A stretch of 5,410 bases of DNA from JBBCJM01 sp037190175 (GTDB lineage: Bacteria; Pseudomonadota; Alphaproteobacteria; Rhodobacterales; Rhodobacteraceae), in contig JBBCJM010000164.1 of the NCBI GenBank assembly GCA_037190175.1, positions 1 through 5,410 on the forward strand, written 5' to 3'. Within the stretch, counting starts at the first letter, position 1, and every line of letters starts with the position of its first letter. This document shows positions 5,213-5,410 of this stretch, in pieces. Below the pieces are notes generated by a model, which was not told the DNA's origin, did no database searches, and worked only from the letters and a program-made list of their open reading frames with translations. Both the position numbers and the translations under genes were made by a program.

Positions 5213-5410
5213 ATGGCCGTCCTCACCACCGAAAGCGAAACCGTGATCTGCCGCCGCGCGCTGGGGCTGGCGGAATGCGGCAATCGCTTCGCCAGCCTTG
5301 AGGACGGATCGGCCGAGGCGGTGGATGCCCGCCTGCGCTACGATGCCCGACGCCGCTCTGTGCTGGAGGGCCTCGATTGGGGCTTTGCCCGCCGGAGGGT
5401 GCCGGGCACG
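5213..5410 (+). CDS. Head-tail adaptor / tail tubular protein A-like protein (3' truncated by window)
   Basis: 66 codons run open from ATG at 5213 to the window edge. The N-terminal pattern resembles T7 gp11-like tail tubular A or head-tail adaptor proteins: an ICRRALGLAECGNRFASLEDGSA-type helix and turn, then YDARRRSVLEGLDWGFARRRV, where the L..(D/Y)W.FA.+R motif is typical. Such proteins form a ring under the portal and link it to the tail. Gene order (after capsid) agrees. No Shine-Dalgarno precedes the ATG, and the stop of the previous gene is only 9 nt upstream in the same frame, so reinitiation by ribosomes finishing that gene is likely. The C-terminal part is outside the window, which limits certainty. 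Confidence 0.7.
   Translation, partial: MAVLTTESETVICRRALGLAECGNRFASLEDGSAEAVDARLRYDARRRSVLEGLDWGFARRRVPGT

Noticed and set aside
1..5410. CRISPR array, tRNA, insertion sequence, integrase or defence genes
   Set aside because: No spaced direct repeats, tRNA-like cloverleaf, terminal inverted repeats or relevant protein motifs were seen.

Overview
The window is a head-morphogenesis segment of a tailed phage or prophage. All the genes I can support lie on the + strand and are tightly packed. The order is portal (head-tail connector), two small proteins, a scaffold-like protein, the major capsid protein, a conserved structural protein, and the start of a tail-tube/adaptor-type protein. This matches the T7-like (podovirus-type) order of portal, scaffold, capsid, tail tubular protein A. 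The two small proteins between portal and scaffold, and the 156-aa protein after the capsid, are extras compared with T7.

The DNA is strongly GC-rich, with G or C at most third codon positions. There is a good TTGACA -35-like element, and the GC-rich hairpins lack T-runs. These features suit a phage of a high-GC proteobacterium, perhaps an alphaproteobacterium of the Rhodobacterales type. The host assignment is inference from composition and protein flavour only. No integrase, att site or host gene is present, so free phage and prophage cannot be told apart.

Layout: positions 2-133 hold the end of an unidentified upstream gene, which overlaps the portal start. Portal (130-1809), a 90-aa protein (1806-2078), a 110-aa protein (2078-2410) and the scaffold (2373-3434) form an unbroken overlapping cassette (ATGA, TGATG and a 38-nt overlap), probably translated in a coupled way. 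A 300-nt gap (3435-3734) follows. It contains a perfect 10-bp stem hairpin, a cluster of short palindromes, a candidate promoter and a leader rich in potential hairpins. The last of these hairpins folds the capsid Shine-Dalgarno into its 3' arm. The major capsid gene (3735-4664, GTG start) is followed by another GC hairpin, the 156-aa structural protein (4733-5203) and the partial adaptor (5213 to the window edge).

Working together: the portal forms the DNA entry/exit vertex, the scaffold directs assembly of the capsid protein around it, and the adaptor joins portal to tail. The most notable signals are the separate, structured leader of the capsid gene and the 52-residue Gly/Ala-rich, internally duplicated segment near the N-terminus of the scaffold. 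I found no defence system, CRISPR array, tRNA or insertion sequence. The window is mainly ordinary phage structural DNA with interesting regulatory detail.
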